IMG/VR virus record: IMGVR_UViG_3300001041_000009
Span: 1-64,000 of that record
Source: a virus
Strand: one strand, 5' to 3'
Length of the DNA stretch: 64,000 nucleotides
Shown: in pieces, positions 53,591-61,641 of the stretch
How positions within the stretch are numbered: the first letter of the stretch is position 1
Layout: each line of letters starts with the position of its first letter
Program-made: the position numbers and the translations under genes
Notes under the pieces: model-generated
Told to the model about the DNA's origin: nothing
The model's input: the letters and a program-made list of their open reading frames with translations, nothing else
Databases searched by the model: none

Positions 53591-53629
53591 TTAAATAAAT
53601 ATAACTAGAGTGAAGGAGGAAATAAAGTT

Positions 53630-54703
53630 ATGTCTATTTTCAGTAAACGGGAAAATATTCAATCCAGTCAAGATAGTATAATTTATCCTAATACTATTCC
53701 AACATCCGAAGGTCATGATCTAATTATTACAGAATCGGCGAAAGAATCTTATCAAATACGGGCGGGTATGTACATTTCGGATGTTATGATGGAGGAATCC
53801 GTATTTGAAGGGACCTCGACGGTAGATATTCTATTAGAAGGATTTGCCACTGACATGTGGACGCGGATAAAGAGTATGTTTAAAACGTTAATGGATAAAC
53901 TCAAATCTTGGTATGAGGTTGTTCGCCGGGCTCTAAGTCTCATATTTTCTTCAGGTAAAGAGTTTGTTACCAAATTTGAAACTGAAATTCGTGGCAAAAA
54001 CCCCAAGGGGTTTAAATATAAAGGATTTAAATACACTATTGAAAGTGCACAGAGTGCAGTATCTGATAAGCTTGGGAAGATTGCAAAGGCGCATGAGGAT
54101 TATGCTAAAGATATTGAGGGAAACGCTGTCTCATCTTCAGCACATCAAGATGCGTTAACCAAACATAAAGATACACTTCAGTCAGAGTATAACGCCGAAA
54201 ATTCGAAAGAAGAGCTTCTCAAGGTTCTAGGTGCTGAATCTTTGAGTGAGTTCCAGGATAATCTCAAAAAGGCATGTCGGAATAATGAAACTGAAAAACA
54301 AGAATTTGAATCATTTAATGGACCTACCAGAGAAGAGATGATGACTTCTTTGAAAAATAAAGATAAGACTATTAATGTTATAACTGAAAAGGAAAAAAAG
54401 GCGACTACTCTTATCAACCGCTCAATCACAGCAATTAATCAAGCTGCAAATAAATTTAAAGGTGACGATTACTCAAAAATTGCACCATTTGTTGGGCATT
54501 CGAGTGAGATGATGCGATTTACTATAACTTTAGTATCGACTATCGCCCGTGTTGAAATTGATGCATATAAAGAAGAGGCGAGAGATTATCAATCGATTCT
54601 AAAAACATTCTTAAGATTTAAGGTTGTTAAGGATTCTTTCAACAGTATTGACGGTTATACCCCGTCCAATTCCATCCTCGAAGCGGCTATACGAAGTCTC
54701 TAA
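53630..54703 (+). CDS. Abundant virion-type protein, tandem paralogue B
   Basis: A 357-aa protein after AAGGAGGAAA. Closest to paralogue A: MSIFSKREN start, LLEGFATDMWTRIKSMFKTL, LIFSSGKEFVTKFETEIRGK and NPKGFKYKGFKYTI. It carries the same raised G/C codon preference (CGG, CTC, GCC). Ends before a strong terminator. A and B look like a recent duplication; C and D are more diverged. Confidence 0.7.
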   Translation: MSIFSKRENIQSSQDSIIYPNTIPTSEGHDLIITESAKESYQIRAGMYISDVMMEESVFEGTSTVDILLEGFATDMWTRIKSMFKTLMDKLKSWYEVVRRALSLIFSSGKEFVTKFETEIRGKNPKGFKYKGFKYTIESAQSAVSDKLGKIAKAHEDYAKDIEGNAVSSSAHQDALTKHKDTLQSEYNAENSKEELLKVLGAESLSEFQDNLKKACRNNETEKQEFESFNGPTREEMMTSLKNKDKTINVITEKEKKATTLINRSITAINQAANKFKGDDYSKIAPFVGHSSEMMRFTITLVSTIARVEIDAYKEEARDYQSILKTFLRFKVVKDSFNSIDGYTPSNSILEAAIRSL

Positions 54704-54707
54704 TACC

Positions 54708-54749
54708 AAAAGTTATACTAGATGAATTAATTCATCTAGTATAACTTTT
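54708..54749 (+). terminator. Rho-independent terminator
   Basis: 19-bp perfect stem (AAAAGTTATACTAGATGAA), TTAA loop and T-run, separating paralogues A/B from C/D. Confidence 0.85.
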
Positions 54750-54791
54750 TTATTTATTGAAACAAATTAATAATGATTATGTATAAAAGGA

Positions 54792-55883
54792 GTGGTATAT
54801 ATGTTAGAAAATATATTTTCTAAAAAAGTAACAACTAATAGACCAAAAGCTTATATTGAAGATTTTGATGTAACTCAATCACATTTAGAAACTCTCTTAA
54901 TATTAGAAGAAAATTATTTTGATATTAATAGAAATCATATTCAGGTAACTCATTTAGCATTAAAAGATCAGAATGTTGATATTCTTACTGAAGGAATGGG
55001 TGATTTCATTCATTCTGTTATTGAATTCTTTAAGAATTTATTAAATCGTTTTATTGAATTCATGAAAAACGTATTTATGATTATCTATGCTTATATAGGA
55101 GATTTTGATTCATTCTTAACTAAATATAAAGATAAGTTTAGTGATCTTAAACCTGACTTTACAGTTAAAGGATATGAGTATACATTTAGTTCAAGTATTC
55201 CTAAATTGGATGAGGTAACTAACGTTATTAATGATTACAATAGTGAATTAGATAAAGTTCATACTATGAAGAAAGCTGATATTATTAAAGAAAGAGAAGA
55301 ATTTACTTCAGAAACTTTTATGAATAAAGTAAGAGCTAAAGTAATTGGAGCTAATGGTGAGATTACATCTGAAGAATTCTTAGATCATACTAAGAGAACT
55401 TATCGTAATAATGTAGATAAAGATGAGATTGATATAACTGTTAATAAATCATATCTTGATAAAGTTATTAATGATTATCCAAATTTAAAAAGGACATTCA
55501 ACGATGCTAATAAAGAAAAAGATAGAGTTATATCTCTCATTGAAAGTATGAAAAACTTCTTTGAAAAGAGTGCATCAACTTATTATCGAAATACAACTAA
55601 AGTTACAGGTATGCACCATATAAGTATGAATTCCAATTCATCTGGAATAACAAAAGATGATACCGTTGAACATAATTATGATTTACAGAAGATGGATGTT
55701 ATTAATACATTCTTTAATTTTAAATATACTCAATCTAAAGAAATTGGTAGTATATGTATAACGGTTATGACTGAAAAGGTTAATGCTATTAAAGAATGTA
55801 TGAAGTTATATAAAGTGATTATTCGTAAATCTCTATTTAGTGGACCTGAAAAGAAAATAGAAACGATTAGAGGTGATTCATAA
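54792..55883 (+). CDS. Virion-type protein, tandem paralogue C
   Basis: A 363-aa protein after AAAAGGAGTGG. MLENIFSKKVTTNRPKAYIE, then LTEGMGDFIHSVIEFFKNLL and FDSFLTKYKDKFSDLKPDFT before VKGYEYTF. This aligns with the W.RIK / SGKEF / GFKYKGFKYT landmarks of A and B. Codon use is AT-rich, unlike A and B. It overlaps the next gene (TAATGG), so they are co-translated. Confidence 0.7.
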   Translation: MVYMLENIFSKKVTTNRPKAYIEDFDVTQSHLETLLILEENYFDINRNHIQVTHLALKDQNVDILTEGMGDFIHSVIEFFKNLLNRFIEFMKNVFMIIYAYIGDFDSFLTKYKDKFSDLKPDFTVKGYEYTFSSSIPKLDEVTNVINDYNSELDKVHTMKKADIIKEREEFTSETFMNKVRAKVIGANGEITSEEFLDHTKRTYRNNVDKDEIDITVNKSYLDKVINDYPNLKRTFNDANKEKDRVISLIESMKNFFEKSASTYYRNTTKVTGMHHISMNSNSSGITKDDTVEHNYDLQKMDVINTFFNFKYTQSKEIGSICITVMTEKVNAIKECMKLYKVIIRKSLFSGPEKKIETIRGDS

Positions 55884-57025
55884 TGGATTATTGTGCATTA
55901 GTATTAAGGAATAATTTAACTGTAACTAAAGAGTTTAATGAAACTATCTTTAATAGAATGGAAGATGAATCAAATTTTATTATTACTACATTAGAGAATT
56001 ATCAAGTATTATTTGAAGAAGCCCAAGTCGCTACTAATAATGCTAGTAATCAAACTACTGGTGTATTTGCAAAATTGGCTGAATTCTTTAAGAGAATCTT
56101 TGGTATATTTTCGGAGAAAACAAAATCTATGTTTGAATCAAATAAAGCTTGGATGGATGCAAATTTTAATAAGTTTGATAAAATTGATTATAGTAAGCTT
56201 AAAATACAAATGATACCCTTTTGGAATATGCCAATAAATAGATTGAAAACTGATTTATACACCATTCAGAAACAAACGGATAAGATTATGTCTAATAAAC
56301 AAACACTAGAAAAATATAAGAATTTAGATGAAATCAAAAAGGATATTTATAGTGAATATCTAGATGCTAATGACGATTTGACTAATGGATTGAAAAACTA
56401 TTATCGTGGTGGTAATGCTAAAGGCGTTGAAGCTATCGCCTTAGAAGGAGATAAATTAAAAACCCAAGTTATAGAATTTAAAAATTATTGTTTTAATTAT
56501 GGGAAAGACATCGAGCCCATGGTTAAAGCTTTAATGGATGCTTCAGAAAAGGAATTTCAGCGTGTGGAAAAGGTGTTGAAGACACGTCCAGTATCAGAGA
56601 ATTTCTGTTTAGTTGAAAATACGTTTTATAGTTCAACTGATATTGCTCAGTTGGATAGTTTTATCCTTCTTGAAGCCGATCAACCTAAACAGCCCGAAAA
56701 GACTACTGATGAACCAAAGAAACTTGCCGATACGACAAAAAAAACTAATCATACTGAAGTCACTATTGTAAATAAATCTGATGCTGAACAAAAGAAAACA
56801 GATGAAGTTAATCAAAAATATGATGGGTTATCTACTATTGAATTAATATTTCTTAAAAATAATATGCAGATTAAGCAATTAGTTATATCTGCATTAATGA
56901 CAGTTTTAGAAGAGCGATTTAAAGCTTATATGAATGCATTAAAAGCTATAATTAAAGAAGCTGGTTCAACTGTAGATAATGATCCTGATGAAAAAGGCAC
57001 TAAGAAAGCAATGGGTACTAAATAA
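55883..57025 (+). CDS. Virion-type protein, tandem paralogue D
   Basis: A 380-aa protein whose ATG overlaps the stop of C. The most diverged of the four: TTGVFAKLAEFFKRIFGIFS, EKTKSMFESNKAWMDANFNK, YSKLKIQMIPFW. It adds an acidic Pro/Lys linker (EADQPKQPEKTTDEPKKLAD) and a helical C-terminus. No enzymatic motif. The tandem set of four suggests dosage or a hetero-oligomeric virion component. Confidence 0.65.
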   Translation: MDYCALVLRNNLTVTKEFNETIFNRMEDESNFIITTLENYQVLFEEAQVATNNASNQTTGVFAKLAEFFKRIFGIFSEKTKSMFESNKAWMDANFNKFDKIDYSKLKIQMIPFWNMPINRLKTDLYTIQKQTDKIMSNKQTLEKYKNLDEIKKDIYSEYLDANDDLTNGLKNYYRGGNAKGVEAIALEGDKLKTQVIEFKNYCFNYGKDIEPMVKALMDASEKEFQRVEKVLKTRPVSENFCLVENTFYSSTDIAQLDSFILLEADQPKQPEKTTDEPKKLADTTKKTNHTEVTIVNKSDAEQKKTDEVNQKYDGLSTIELIFLKNNMQIKQLVISALMTVLEERFKAYMNALKAIIKEAGSTVDNDPDEKGTKKAMGTK

Positions 57026-57036
57026 AAACTAAAAAG

Positions 57037-57067
57037 AGAATAGATGAGAGTTAATCTCATCTATTCT
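57037..57067. terminator. Bidirectional terminator
   Basis: 13-bp perfect stem (AGAATAGATGAGA) between the convergent genes ending at 57025 and 57061. Confidence 0.8.
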
Positions 57068-58311
57068 GTATATTTTCTAAATTCACATGTAGCATTTATA
57101 GTAAAGTCTTCACCTTGTTTATTAAAGACAATATGATTTTTACTAATACGATAATTACCACCATATTCGGTATTAATCTTTTGATTTTCAAATACAAATA
57201 AGAACTCTTTATTTGGTGTAATTACATCGGTATCAAAATCTCCTATACTGAGAGTTATAATTTTACTATTTTCACTTCTTTGTAATTTAGCCATAGAATT
57301 ACAATATTCATTATTGTTCTTATTGACCATGACTTTGTATGTCCCATCTTTACGTTCAGTTGAATTTGTTCTTAGGTCAGTTGTAATACCAGTTTCTGGA
57401 TTAATAATTAATAGATTATTACCTTCAGTCTGATCTGTAACAATTGAATGACTATGCATTTGTATAGTATTAGGAAGTACATTTATAATAAATTTCTTAT
57501 TAATATCATCCACATAACTTCCTGGAGTAAATACATCACTACTGATAGAATCTCGTATATTAAATACAGTTTGTGTATATTCAGCTAATCTAAATGCTGT
57601 ACACTTAACATTTAAATCAATAAAATACGTACATTCAACATCAAAGAATAATAATAATCCATTCTTATAAAATCCATATGCTTGTTCTAAAGCCAATAAT
57701 CCTCCTAAGAATGGTAGAGGAGGAAATATAACTTCTTCATATACAGTAGTATTGTCTAATGGAGTCATAAGAACTTCGATGAAATGATTAATACCGAGCA
57801 TATGCGTTAAAACATCAGTCATATTACAATTAGAAAATATCTTATTGTTTATACGCCTTGTATTAATAAGGTCCCATTCATTAAATAAATAAAATGTAAA
57901 TTCATTACTTAAATCTTTAGGAGTAGTCTCAGATTTCTCTACCTTCTTAGTTTCGTCATAAGTTGATTGACTCATAAATGGTGTATCTTCATTTAAGTAA
58001 ACTGAAAATATTCTATTGAACACATCGGTTTTAAATTGAAATTGATTACTTTTATCATATATAAACTTCTGTATTCTTAGTTTAAACCTAACACCTAATT
58101 TATTTTTTAATATATTAAAATATACTGTAGGTGTCAATATAGTAGATAATCGTATAATAGGATAGTAATCATCATCATAATCACGTTCAATTGCAATATC
58201 AGTTATATGTTTAGGTTCTATAACTATTGGTACTGGATCATCGGGTAATAATATAACAAAAGATTCTACTATGTATTTATAAAACTTCATATCAGTAGGC
58301 ATATTATTCAT
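57061..58311 (-). CDS. Tail or baseplate hub-like protein (416 aa)
   Basis: MNNMPTDMKFYKYIVESFVI opens a beta-rich protein. It contains IEPKHITDIAIERDYDDDYY, PIIRLSTILTPTVYFNILKN and RFKLRIQKFIYDKSNQFQFK, and ends DFTINATCEFRKYTE. Strand-rich sequence with conserved ITDI...+D...(L)P...L resembles hub or tube-initiator proteins of contractile tails (gp27/VgrG N-terminal fold). Assignment is by pattern and context only. First gene of a minus-strand unit with the variant promoter box at 58338-58352. Confidence 0.55.
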   Translation of the reverse strand: MNNMPTDMKFYKYIVESFVILLPDDPVPIVIEPKHITDIAIERDYDDDYYPIIRLSTILTPTVYFNILKNKLGVRFKLRIQKFIYDKSNQFQFKTDVFNRIFSVYLNEDTPFMSQSTYDETKKVEKSETTPKDLSNEFTFYLFNEWDLINTRRINNKIFSNCNMTDVLTHMLGINHFIEVLMTPLDNTTVYEEVIFPPLPFLGGLLALEQAYGFYKNGLLLFFDVECTYFIDLNVKCTAFRLAEYTQTVFNIRDSISSDVFTPGSYVDDINKKFIINVLPNTIQMHSHSIVTDQTEGNNLLIINPETGITTDLRTNSTERKDGTYKVMVNKNNNEYCNSMAKLQRSENSKIITLSIGDFDTDVITPNKEFLFVFENQKINTEYGGNYRISKNHIVFNKQGEDFTINATCEFRKYTE

Positions 58312-58337
58312 TTATAAATCATCCACCTTTATATTTA

Positions 58338-58352
58338 TTATTATATATTTGT
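58338..58352 (-). promoter_or_regulatory. Variant promoter box
   Basis: Second exact copy of TTATTATATATTTGT (see 49306-49320), 27 nt upstream of the start at 58311. Confidence 0.45.
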
Positions 58353-58367
58353 ATACTAAGACAAAAA

Positions 58368-58403
58368 AAATAAAGACTAAGCATGTAAGCTTAGTCTTTA
58401 TTT
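58368..58403 (-). terminator. Hairpin terminator
   Basis: 15-bp stem (AAATAAAGACTAAGC) after the stop at 58407. Confidence 0.8.
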
Positions 58404-58406
58404 ATA

Positions 58407-58772
58407 TTAATATGCATTAAAGTGAGTTATTAAAAATTGTTCCGTATTAAATACACCATTCATTTTAAATTGTACTTTACTGATACAAGCTTCAAGAATC
58501 TTTCCCTTAGGAGTATCTAAAATTTCAATAGACCCGCCAAGTATATTGTCTATCCAATAATACTGGATGATCTTAAATGCAATATTACTGAAATTACATA
58601 AGAATGGATCGGCTTTCACATCCCCTATAGAAATCAATTCACCGAACCAAGAATTACGCTGTATCGCTTCTACAATAAGCATATTACTTTTCAATTCTCT
58701 ATCAACTTCTTCTTTGGTAAATTGATGATCTTTGTTTAAATAAAGTAATATAACTTCATAAATTTTAGCCAT
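58407..58772 (-). CDS. Hypothetical protein, intact member of a duplicated pair
   Basis: A 121-aa protein after AAAGAGG. MAKIYEVILLYLNKDHQFTK, NSWFGELISIGDVKADPFLC, AFKIIQYYWIDNILGGSIEI and LDTPKGKILEACISKVQFKM. The same sequence landmarks occur in the next gene (SWFGELGIGNDPL, AFKILKYYWIGNM). No known family recognised. The intact copy lies at the distal end of the operon. Confidence 0.7.
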   Translation of the reverse strand: MAKIYEVILLYLNKDHQFTKEEVDRELKSNMLIVEAIQRNSWFGELISIGDVKADPFLCNFSNIAFKIIQYYWIDNILGGSIEILDTPKGKILEACISKVQFKMNGVFNTEQFLITHFNAY

Positions 58773-58796
58773 TAAAATAAACCTCTTTCATTCAAA

Positions 58797-59155
58797 TTAA
58801 CATGCAACAAATTTAGTTATATGAATCTTTCTCGGGGATCTTTTATCATCAAATCCTTGTGGTTTAAATTTTACCGTATTAAAGAGATCACTCAGGATTT
58901 TACCACTAGGGGTATTTAGAATAGTAATAGTGCCCATAGCATATTTCCAATCCAATAATATTTGAGAATCTTAAAAGCAATTCTCTTATTATCAATAATC
59001 AACGGGTCGTTTCCAATTCCGAGTTCACCAAACCATGATCCACAGCGCATTAATTCAGATATATGGTCGGCACCCAATGCAATATCAATTAATTCTTTAG
59101 TAAACCTAATGTCTGTATTTAGATCAAGTAAAACCACATCATGTAATTCATTCAT
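58797..59155 (-). pseudogene. Frameshifted copy of the 121-aa gene
   Basis: The first frame (79 aa, from 59155, MNELHDVVLLDLNTDIRFTK) matches the intact copy up to AFKILKYYWIGNM and then runs out of register (LWALLLF, stop at 58916). Homology resumes in another frame as GTITILNTPSGKILSDLFNT ... HITKFVAC, with a stop at 58797. One base change near 58930 would restore about 118 aa. Either a broken duplicate or a sequence error. Confidence 0.65.
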
Positions 59156-59180
59156 TATAATCCACTTCCATTCAAATATA

Positions 59181-59414
59181 TTATTTTCTTGGTGGGCAAT
59201 TGACTACCTCATCAGCTCTGAGCATAGTTGGTTTACTATAAGGTCTATTCGCAAATTGCTTACGACCCTCTTGATAATCAATTTCATCACTTATCAGTGC
59301 CAACTCTTTACGTATTCGTCTGCAATTAAACCAACCTGTATCGAAAAGTAAATCATCATGTAATTTAAGAGAACGTTCCTTTAGTTTAGGTAGACTTACC
59401 TTACTCAATAGCAA
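59181..59414 (-). CDS. Small basic protein (77 aa)
   Basis: MLLSKVSLPKLKERSLKLHD, then WFNCRRIRKELALISDEIDY and a basic end (YSKPTMLRADEVVNCPPRK). Helical and positively charged. Ribosome site AAGGAGTG. No family recognised. Confidence 0.6.
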   Translation of the reverse strand: MLLSKVSLPKLKERSLKLHDDLLFDTGWFNCRRIRKELALISDEIDYQEGRKQFANRPYSKPTMLRADEVVNCPPRK

Positions 59415-59426
59415 TTAAATCACTCC

Positions 59427-60527
59427 TTATATAAATATATTTGTTTTACTTCGTTTAGTAATAAGTTTAGTAGCGGCTGTTAATTCCATCAGAGATAATG
59501 GGTTGTTAATAAAGTACTCATCATTTATCCTTTTTAATGATACATTATCAAATTTATCAATCACTTGTGATGTAATAGTATATAAATCCTTTATATTTAA
59601 TAATTGAAATTGGGTATCTAGATCTATACATTGGTAATTATTGAGTAGTAATTGTTTATACTCTTCCTTTATTATATTTGAAAGAATATTAATGTTATAA
59701 ACATCTTTACCAATTATATTAATACTAATAGCTTTATTAACCATCTTAATGATAGTAGATAAACCTATACGTTTTAATTTCTCAATCGATCGATATTTAT
59801 CTCCTAGTATAGATAATATAAATGGATAATATTGAGCATTGATATTCTTATCATTAACAATTTTACTTTCAAGTTTTAGTTCAGTAATAAGATTTTCTTT
59901 ACTGATAACATAACTATCATCTCTTTTTGGTCTAATAATATAGAAGTTTTTACATGCATATTGATAATCGTACTTATCTGTAGTTACAATGAAATTAATA
60001 TATTCCTCATCTGAACCTTTCGTTATTATGTGAGGTATGAGAGATGATTCTATACCATCACCTTGAATGAGATATACACCCTCCACGTACTCTAATATGA
60101 TTTTAGTGAAGGGTATGGATTCGTTTAATACTGAATTTAATACAAAATTATTTGGATCGCCTGAATACTTATGTTGATAATAAGATCTATACTCAGGTAA
60201 TACTATATGATTTTTATAATGCTTAGTAGATGGATTTCCTGTATAAATATAAACCTTTGAATATACCTTATTCTTTGTGAAGAAGAGTCTATAATGTGCA
60301 GCTAGATTAATTATATTGCTTATTAACTCAAACGATCTGTCTTCTTTAACTTTTAAATATTGATCTATACTAGAACTAGATAACTTATTAATAACTGATT
60401 CTAGATTAATAAATATATTAAACTTAGATGTATTACCAATATGAGAACAATGTTTATCCATTAATTCGTCCAGCTTTTTAAATTTGACTTTAAACATATT
60501 AAAGATAATATCCAAGGGAATCACCAA
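59427..60527 (-). CDS. FEN/PIN-fold protein with a decayed active site
   Basis: A 366-aa protein whose landmarks follow the 5'-3' exonuclease (FEN) order. FNIFINLESVINKL stands where FIDG..L is usual, followed by YIYTGNPSTKHYKN and LPEYRSYYQHKYSGDP (usually PEYKxxR). Then come IQGDGIESSLIPHI (usually GxEADDxI) and FIVTTDKYDYQYA (usually SGDKDxxQL). A helix-three-turn-helix follows: LSILGDKYRSIEKLKRIGLS, TIIKMV. Several acidic metal ligands are replaced (N for D; GIES for EADD) while DKYD is kept. It may bind flap or branched DNA without cutting. Exact start uncertain; ATG at 60527 is used. Confidence 0.55.
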   Translation of the reverse strand: MVIPLDIIFNMFKVKFKKLDELMDKHCSHIGNTSKFNIFINLESVINKLSSSSIDQYLKVKEDRSFELISNIINLAAHYRLFFTKNKVYSKVYIYTGNPSTKHYKNHIVLPEYRSYYQHKYSGDPNNFVLNSVLNESIPFTKIILEYVEGVYLIQGDGIESSLIPHIITKGSDEEYINFIVTTDKYDYQYACKNFYIIRPKRDDSYVISKENLITELKLESKIVNDKNINAQYYPFILSILGDKYRSIEKLKRIGLSTIIKMVNKAISINIIGKDVYNINILSNIIKEEYKQLLLNNYQCIDLDTQFQLLNIKDLYTITSQVIDKFDNVSLKRINDEYFINNPLSLMELTAATKLITKRSKTNIFI

Positions 60528-60533
60528 CCGCCC

Positions 60534-60893
60534 CTATTGTTTTATTTCGATCACGTAATTCTCATCTGTATTAAGATATGTATTATTATTTGTAGTTATA
60601 GTAAACCGATTCCTCTTTTTAGCTACAGCTTTCTCAAGTAATTCCAATGATCCATAATCATTTTCTAATAATAAATCAATCAATTTGTCGACTTCTTCAT
60701 CAGTTAAACTAATACCTTTACCTGCTCTATGATCAGATAAATTCATACTACGTATATCTAAGGATGGTGGTTTATCATTCCAGGCAATACGCGCAACCAG
60801 TTTACACCAGTCGTGCTGATCACTCTCTTTTAAAGATCCAATAAATTCAACTATTTCAAATTTAATTTTTTCAGGTTTTTCTTTCTTTGCCAT
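60534..60893 (-). CDS. PC4/YdbC-like single-strand DNA-binding protein
   Basis: A 119-aa protein after AGGGGATT. Residues 10-85 follow the YdbC/PC4 pattern: KFEIVEFIGSLKESDQHDWC, KLVARIAWNDKPPSLDIRSM, then GKGISLTDEEVDKLIDLLLE (W.K+...SWN..+P.YDIR......GKGI.L..EE...L). Bacterial YdbC proteins bind single-stranded DNA like the eukaryotic coactivator PC4. A C-terminal extension of about 30 residues (RFTITTNNNTYLNTDENYVI) is added. It may help the phage polymerase or replication. Ends 6 nt before the FEN-like gene. Confidence 0.7.
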   Translation of the reverse strand: MAKKEKPEKIKFEIVEFIGSLKESDQHDWCKLVARIAWNDKPPSLDIRSMNLSDHRAGKGISLTDEEVDKLIDLLLENDYGSLELLEKAVAKKRNRFTITTNNNTYLNTDENYVIEIKQ

Positions 60894-60918
60894 ACATAAT
60901 CCCCTCTACAAAAAAATT

Positions 60919-60948
60919 AAAAAGATATGTGTTACCACATATCTTTTT
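60919..60948 (-). terminator. Rho-independent terminator
   Basis: 13-bp perfect stem (AAAAAGATATGTG), TTAC loop and flanking A/T runs, after the stop at 60962. Confidence 0.85.
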
Positions 60949-60961
60949 ATTCAGTATCCGA

Positions 60962-61552
60962 TTAATCTTCGATACGGGAAATAATATTTTGAAGTTTATC
61001 AAGGCCGCCAGAATCTTCCCGATCTAAGAACTTGTTTGTTTTGATCACAGTTAAGATACTATCCCGTTTCTTAATCCGGGCGATTTCAGAAATTGTAATC
61101 GCTTGGCTTCTTGGATCGACGGCAAACATTATGCCGATAACTTTGAAGATACTACATTTGAAGTAAATGACATGTTCTCTTGGATTCGAGTTGATCTTGA
61201 AATCTCTGCAAATAGGCTGCATTGCCTCTTTTAACTCAGGGGAAATTTGATAATTTCCCTCTTCCATTCGACTGGCAAGGGCCGAGGAAATTTTATGCAT
61301 TCCGGTATTAACATCCCTGGACTTATCATCAATAAATACGTATAATGACATTTCTGGACGAGCTGATCCGTCGCGGACAACATTAGTCCGTACACCTGAA
61401 ACACGATCAATTTTACATGTATCTACCAGATAGCTGTATAGGAATTCCTCTACTGCGGACCCGGTTATGTTATAGACAACACCAACTGGATCGATCTCGA
61501 CATTTGTTTCGAGTAAATTGTTTGATTTCTTTAAAGTTTGATTTACACTCAT
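60962..61552 (-). CDS. Probable abundant protein (196 aa)
   Basis: Ribosome site AGGAGG and an own promoter box at 61619-61631, with its own terminator, so it is monocistronic. An alpha/beta protein (VVYNITGSAVEEFLYSYLVD, PEMSLYVFIDDKSRDVNTGM, KCSIFKVIGIMFAVDPRSQA). Codon use is clearly richer in G/C than its neighbours, like the other presumed abundant proteins. A virion or major DNA-associated role is likely. No family recognised. Confidence 0.65.
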   Translation of the reverse strand: MSVNQTLKKSNNLLETNVEIDPVGVVYNITGSAVEEFLYSYLVDTCKIDRVSGVRTNVVRDGSARPEMSLYVFIDDKSRDVNTGMHKISSALASRMEEGNYQISPELKEAMQPICRDFKINSNPREHVIYFKCSIFKVIGIMFAVDPRSQAITISEIARIKKRDSILTVIKTNKFLDREDSGGLDKLQNIISRIED

Positions 61553-61618
61553 TACAACAACCTCCTACTTTTATTAATCTTTTGTTATGGGAAATATAAC
61601 TTTATATTATCTGTCTTA

Positions 61619-61631
61619 ATAATATATAATT
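61619..61631 (-). promoter_or_regulatory. Phage promoter motif AATTATATATTAT
   Basis: The recurring box, 67 nt before the ATG at 61552. Confidence 0.55.
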
Positions 61632-61641
61632 GAAATTAACG

